From: Crocinitomicaceae bacterium
Lineage (GTDB): Bacteria; Bacteroidota; Bacteroidia; Flavobacteriales_D; Crocinitomicaceae
DNA: 9,406 nt
Direction of reading: 5' to 3'
NCBI GenBank assembly: GCA_003512365.1
Contig: DORI01000233.1
Location: 1 to 9,406 of the forward strand
How positions within the stretch are numbered: the stretch's first letter is position 1; every line of letters starts with the position of its first letter. This document shows positions 6,408 through 9,406 of the stretch, in pieces. A program made the translations under genes and the position numbers. The notes under the pieces are model-generated. The model was not told the origin of the DNA, did not search any database, and saw only the letters and a program-made list of their open reading frames with translations.

Positions 6408-7661
6408 ATGGCAGAAATCGTATACATGCCCAAGTTGAGCGACACCATGACAGAAGGTGTTGTTGCTGCATGGAATAAAAAAGTTGGTGACGCTGTTAAA
6501 TCAGGTGAAGTACTGGCTGAAATTGAAACAGACAAAGCCACCATGGAATTCGAATCATTCTTTGATGGCGTATTATTGCACATTGGTGTAGAGGTTGGAA
6601 AATCCGCTCCAGTAAATACTGTTCTTGCTATCATTGGTCAAGCAGGCGAAGATGTAACTTCCCTCCTTTCGTCAAGTCCCGAGCCTGTAGCTTCCGTTAA
6701 GGAAGCTGAAAAACCTTCAGCTCAGCCCAATCCTGTAGCGCCTGCAGCATCGCCTGTTACAGAAAAATCTACTTCCCAAGTTGTAACCCCAGCAGCTTCT
6801 TCTTCGAATGGGCGTATTTTTGCTTCTCCATTAGCTAAAAAATTAGCAGAAGTGAAGGGAATTGATATTGGATTTGTTTCTGGAACTGGTGATGGAGGTA
6901 GAATTACCAAAAGAGATGTTGATCATTACACGCCTTACACTCCAGCAGAGAGAACATTCACCGCAGCACCTGTAGGACAAGAATCTTTTACAGATGAGCC
7001 AATTTCTCAAATGCGAAAAACGATCGCGCGTCGCTTGTCAGAAAGTAAATTTACAGCACCACATTTTTACCTGACTTTGGATATTAACATGGACAATGCG
7101 ATTGCAGCAAGAAAGTCTTTAAATTCCATAGATGGAGTAAAAGTTTCATTTAATGACATGGTCATTAAATCGGTAGCTCACGCATTAAAACAACACCCAA
7201 CAGTAAACAGTGCTTGGCTTGGAGATGTAATTCGAAGAAATCAGCATGTTCACATAGGGGTAGCAGTAGCAGTTGACGAAGGTTTACTTGTTCCTGTTAT
7301 TCGTTTTGCTGATAGCAAAGGATTAACTCAAATTTCTTCTGAAGTAAGAGATTATGCGCAGCGAGCAAAAGATAAAAAACTTCAACCATCAGATTGGGAA
7401 GGTAATACATTCACAATTTCCAACCTAGGAATGTTTGGTGTTGAGGCCTTTACTGCAATTGTAAACCCTCCTGATAGCTGTATTTTGGCTGTCGGGGGAA
7501 TTAAAGAGGTTCCCGTTGTTAAAAATGGTCAAGTTGTTCCTGGAAATGTTATGAAAGTTACACTTTCTTGCGATCACAGAGTGGTGGATGGAGCTTCTGG
7601 CGCGGCATTTTTACAAACCTTCAAATATTACATGGAAAACCCTGTTTCTATGCTTTTATAA
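6408..7661 (+). CDS. pdhC: pyruvate dehydrogenase E2, dihydrolipoyl acetyltransferase
   Basis: A 417-residue E2 core subunit that moves the acetyl group from the lipoyl arm to CoA. The domain order is one N-terminal lipoyl domain (1 to about 80, with lipoylated K43 in EIETDKATMEFES), an Ala/Pro/Ser-rich flexible linker (about 90-133), the peripheral subunit-binding domain (about 135-175: RIFASPLAKKLAEVKGID, then GTGDGGRITKRDV), a second linker, and the catalytic domain (about 195-417). The active site HRVVDG places the catalytic histidine at H390 and the aspartate at D394. TFTISNLGMFGVEAFTAI is a further hallmark. Only one lipoyl domain is present, while several Flavobacteriia carry two in a protein of over 500 residues. 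It starts 6 bases after pdhA and is surely cotranscribed. A hairpin terminator follows about 60 bases after its stop. Confidence 0.95.
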   Translation: MAEIVYMPKLSDTMTEGVVAAWNKKVGDAVKSGEVLAEIETDKATMEFESFFDGVLLHIGVEVGKSAPVNTVLAIIGQAGEDVTSLLSSSPEPVASVKEAEKPSAQPNPVAPAASPVTEKSTSQVVTPAASSSNGRIFASPLAKKLAEVKGIDIGFVSGTGDGGRITKRDVDHYTPYTPAERTFTAAPVGQESFTDEPISQMRKTIARRLSESKFTAPHFYLTLDINMDNAIAARKSLNSIDGVKVSFNDMVIKSVAHALKQHPTVNSAWLGDVIRRNQHVHIGVAVAVDEGLLVPVIRFADSKGLTQISSEVRDYAQRAKDKKLQPSDWEGNTFTISNLGMFGVEAFTAIVNPPDSCILAVGGIKEVPVVKNGQVVPGNVMKVTLSCDHRVVDGASGAAFLQTFKYYMENPVSMLL

Positions 7662-7723
7662 TTAACAATCTTAAGATGAGTTATCAACATTTTTAACATT
7701 CATTTAGAAATTGATTTAATTTT

Positions 7724-7747
7724 AAGTTCCGACTATTCGGGATTTTT
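7724..7747 (+). terminator. Rho-independent terminator after pdhC
   Basis: AAGTTCCGA (7724-7732) pairs with TCGGGATTT (7737-7745) around a CTAT loop: nine pairs, two of them G-U, with a GC-rich heart CCGA/TCGG. The 3' arm runs into a T5 tract (7743-7747). Position and shape fit the end of the pdhA-pdhC transcript. Confidence 0.7.
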
Positions 7748-7769
7748 ATTTTATACTATTTGATTGAAT

Positions 7770-9406
7770 ATGTTAAAACTCTTCACTTTAAGTCGAATCA
7801 CTTCTTTTTTTAGCATTCTGCTCTCAACCTTTTTATCGTTTTCACAAGCGACAATAAAAATTACAGTTACATCTGTTCAAACTTCTTCTTCAGTTGATTG
7901 TGACAATCTTTTATTTGATGTAACCGGACAAAGTGATTTTGTTTGGGAATATACTGCGACTGATAATACGTTGGGATACTCTAATAATAGTCCAGCTTTA
8001 TTCGGTATTTATAATTTTAATTATACAAATACAAGTGGGAACGGTCCAATAAATTTTGCAGCAAATGCTTTGTTTTTTGATCGGCAATATATTTGTCCAT
8101 CAGATGTGCCAACTTCGATAAATTTAGCATGGGAGGCCTATGAAAATGATGATGCTGGAAACTATGATATTGTAGGTAATACTGATGGTGAGACAGGATT
8201 ACAAAATGTAATTATGGCTGTTCCTGCTTCTACAGGAACAGCAAATTATAGTTTTTCGGCAAGTGGATCTGCTGGTTGTCCTTCAACGGTTAATTATATT
8301 ATAAATTTAAGTATTCAACGTATCGATTTCGCGCCAACAGTAATTATTCTTCCCGACAATATTTGCGATGCACAAGCTGTAAATTTGAATACGTCCTATA
8401 ACATTGCACTTTGTCAAAGTAATACGCTAGAGTCAAATGAACCGCGCGCGGGCGATGTTAACACTAATCAATCGTCTGCATGGTTCAAGTTTTTAGCGCC
8501 TTCATCAGGAGAAGTTACGATCACAACCGATTTGGGAGGGACAGAAATTGGTACTTATTTTCAAATCTATCACGCCGCTGATGGCGGTGCATGCACTGCA
8601 GGTTTGCAACCGCTTACCGGAGCAGTTATTAAAAATAAATTCGATTATTTGTCACACATTGAATTTTCAGATGGCGTTGATTTATTAGGTGTAGATCCCG
8701 AAGCAGAATTAACCCTTAATTCTTGTAATCCAGTCCCCTTAATAAGCTATCAAAAATTAATTGCAGGAGAAACTTATTATGTTCAGTTAACCGGTGACGA
8801 CAATCAAGCAGGATTAGTTGAAGTTCGAGTAAACAGTGGCGGAAGTGGTTCAGGAGGAGATTCAGAAGACATCCCTTGTTTGAGTCCTGCTGCAACAATT
8901 GGTACAACAGTAATAAGCACAAGTAGCGGAGCAGCTTCTGTAACCTTAGATTTCGGTTGCGCTTATGATGGCGGTAATGCTTATGCAGAAACGGGTTCTC
9001 CGCATACAGATAATAATCCTGAGAACTATCATGCCTATGATTACGATCATGTTGCAGCTAATAATCCAGTTGTAAATGAATCGGTTTGGTTGAACTTTAT
9101 AGCTCCTAATAGCGGAAGAATCACTTTCGAATCTGATTATCAAGATGCTCTCTATGGTGAAAACAATGCTCTATTCGGGTTTGATAAGAGTTTTTCTCCG
9201 GGTATTCCTTCTGATTACTCTTGTGCTAATTTAGAAATAATTGCTGAGGATGAGGGTGGTACAAATAGCTTTCTAGGAGGTGACCCAAGCGCTTTAATAA
9301 TACAACGATGTCTCGAACCTGGTTATCGATACTATGGTATGGTTGACCCTTCTGACAACTTAACTCCATTAAGCACACAATCTATTAAATCTTGGTTATT
9401 TGACCC
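7770..9406 (+). CDS. large secreted multidomain surface protein, N-terminal part
   Basis: The frame starts at ATG 7770 (an in-frame TGA at 7761-7763 blocks longer starts) and stays open to the window end: 545 complete codons, no stop. Residues 1 to about 26 are a Sec signal peptide (basic MLKLFTLSRITSFF, hydrophobic LLSTFLSFS, cut near SQA). Residues about 28-190 form a Thr/Ser/Asn-rich beta-type domain with SDFVWEYTATD and a few cysteines. Two related units follow: about 196-355 (start ICDAQAV, then SAWFKFLAPSSGEVTITTD with W238) and about 368-545 (start IPCLSPA, then SVWLNFIAPNSGRITFESD with W440), joined by a Gly/Ser linker (GGSGSGG). Such units recall the pre-peptidase C-terminal or CUB-like beta-sandwiches of giant Flavobacteriales surface proteins, which usually end in a type IX secretion or gliding-motility C-terminal domain; that end is outside the window. 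Adhesin or exoenzyme cannot be decided here. Confidence 0.85.
   Translation, partial: MLKLFTLSRITSFFSILLSTFLSFSQATIKITVTSVQTSSSVDCDNLLFDVTGQSDFVWEYTATDNTLGYSNNSPALFGIYNFNYTNTSGNGPINFAANALFFDRQYICPSDVPTSINLAWEAYENDDAGNYDIVGNTDGETGLQNVIMAVPASTGTANYSFSASGSAGCPSTVNYIINLSIQRIDFAPTVIILPDNICDAQAVNLNTSYNIALCQSNTLESNEPRAGDVNTNQSSAWFKFLAPSSGEVTITTDLGGTEIGTYFQIYHAADGGACTAGLQPLTGAVIKNKFDYLSHIEFSDGVDLLGVDPEAELTLNSCNPVPLISYQKLIAGETYYVQLTGDDNQAGLVEVRVNSGGSGSGGDSEDIPCLSPAATIGTTVISTSSGAASVTLDFGCAYDGGNAYAETGSPHTDNNPENYHAYDYDHVAANNPVVNESVWLNFIAPNSGRITFESDYQDALYGENNALFGFDKSFSPGIPSDYSCANLEIIAEDEGGTNSFLGGDPSALIIQRCLEPGYRYYGMVDPSDNLTPLSTQSIKSWLFD
8217..8242. repeat. perfect 10-bp inverted repeat inside the surface-protein gene
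   Basis: GCTGTTCCTG (8217-8226) and CAGGAACAGC (8233-8242) are exact reverse complements around a CTTCTA loop. In RNA this is a strong hairpin. It encodes AVPASTGTA in the end of the first domain. No T-run follows directly, so it is not a standard terminator. Confidence 0.85.
8355..9406 (+). repeat. two diverged tandem domain repeats in the surface protein
   Basis: At the protein level, unit 1 (residues about 196-355) and unit 2 (about 368 to beyond 545) align around S(A/V)W(F/L)(K/N)F(L/I)AP(S/N)SG, with a cysteine near each start (C199, C370) and a later cysteine segment. The W-to-W distance is 202 residues and the first-cysteine distance 171, so unit 2 has an insertion of about 30 residues before the motif (the CAYDGGNAYAETG...HAYDYDH stretch). 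There is no close DNA identity, so the duplication is old. Confidence 0.6.

Noticed and set aside
8716..9143. Two minus-strand frames of 65-68 codons within the surface-protein gene
   Set aside because: They lie opposite a well-patterned coding frame with signal peptide and repeats, and their translations look like antisense composition (Leu/Gln- and Ile-rich).
1..9406. Defence island, mobile element or prophage content
   Set aside because: No transposase, integrase, nuclease, toxin-antitoxin pair, direct-repeat array or tRNA attachment site was seen; the genes are mainly housekeeping and envelope types.

Overview
The window looks like a chromosomal segment of a Bacteroidota bacterium, most likely a member of the Flavobacteriales. 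The evidence is AT-rich DNA, several matches to the Bacteroidota -7 promoter box TAnnTTTG just before start codons, little use of Shine-Dalgarno sequences, a pdhA-pdhC pair in the arrangement usual for that phylum, and a large secreted repeat protein of the kind those bacteria export. A family within the order (for example Crocinitomicaceae) is only a guess. I see no rRNA, tRNA, CRISPR, insertion sequence or phage gene.

Left part (1-2511): the 3' end of a gene of uncertain, possibly lysozyme-like, type runs rightward and meets a leftward gene for a secreted LysM protein. Their stop codons overlap. A non-coding stretch with a GC-richer, possibly structured core (about 1597-1665) precedes a small rightward gene (1709-2098) for a conserved-looking protein of unknown function. 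A 413-base AT-rich gap follows, with a promoter box at its right end.

Middle (2512-5279): trhO (tRNA U34 hydroxylation), lgt (prolipoprotein diacylglyceryl transferase) and a DUF3298-type lipoprotein form a tight unit. trhO overlaps lgt by 29 bases and lgt overlaps the lipoprotein gene by 11. The lipoprotein carries the lipobox that the Lgt encoded just before it would modify.

Right part (5280-9406): pdhA and pdhC (pyruvate dehydrogenase E1 alpha and E2), 6 bases apart, have their own promoter box and are closed by a clear hairpin terminator. No E1 beta gene (pdhB) lies here. Immediately after the terminator starts a long gene, open through the window end, for a secreted multidomain surface protein with two diverged repeats. 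Its coding sequence contains a perfect 10-bp inverted repeat.

Most of the window is ordinary housekeeping and cell-envelope content. I do not see a convincing new multi-gene system. The least explained parts are the large surface protein, the small orphan gene with its structured-looking upstream region, and the central domain of the LysM protein.
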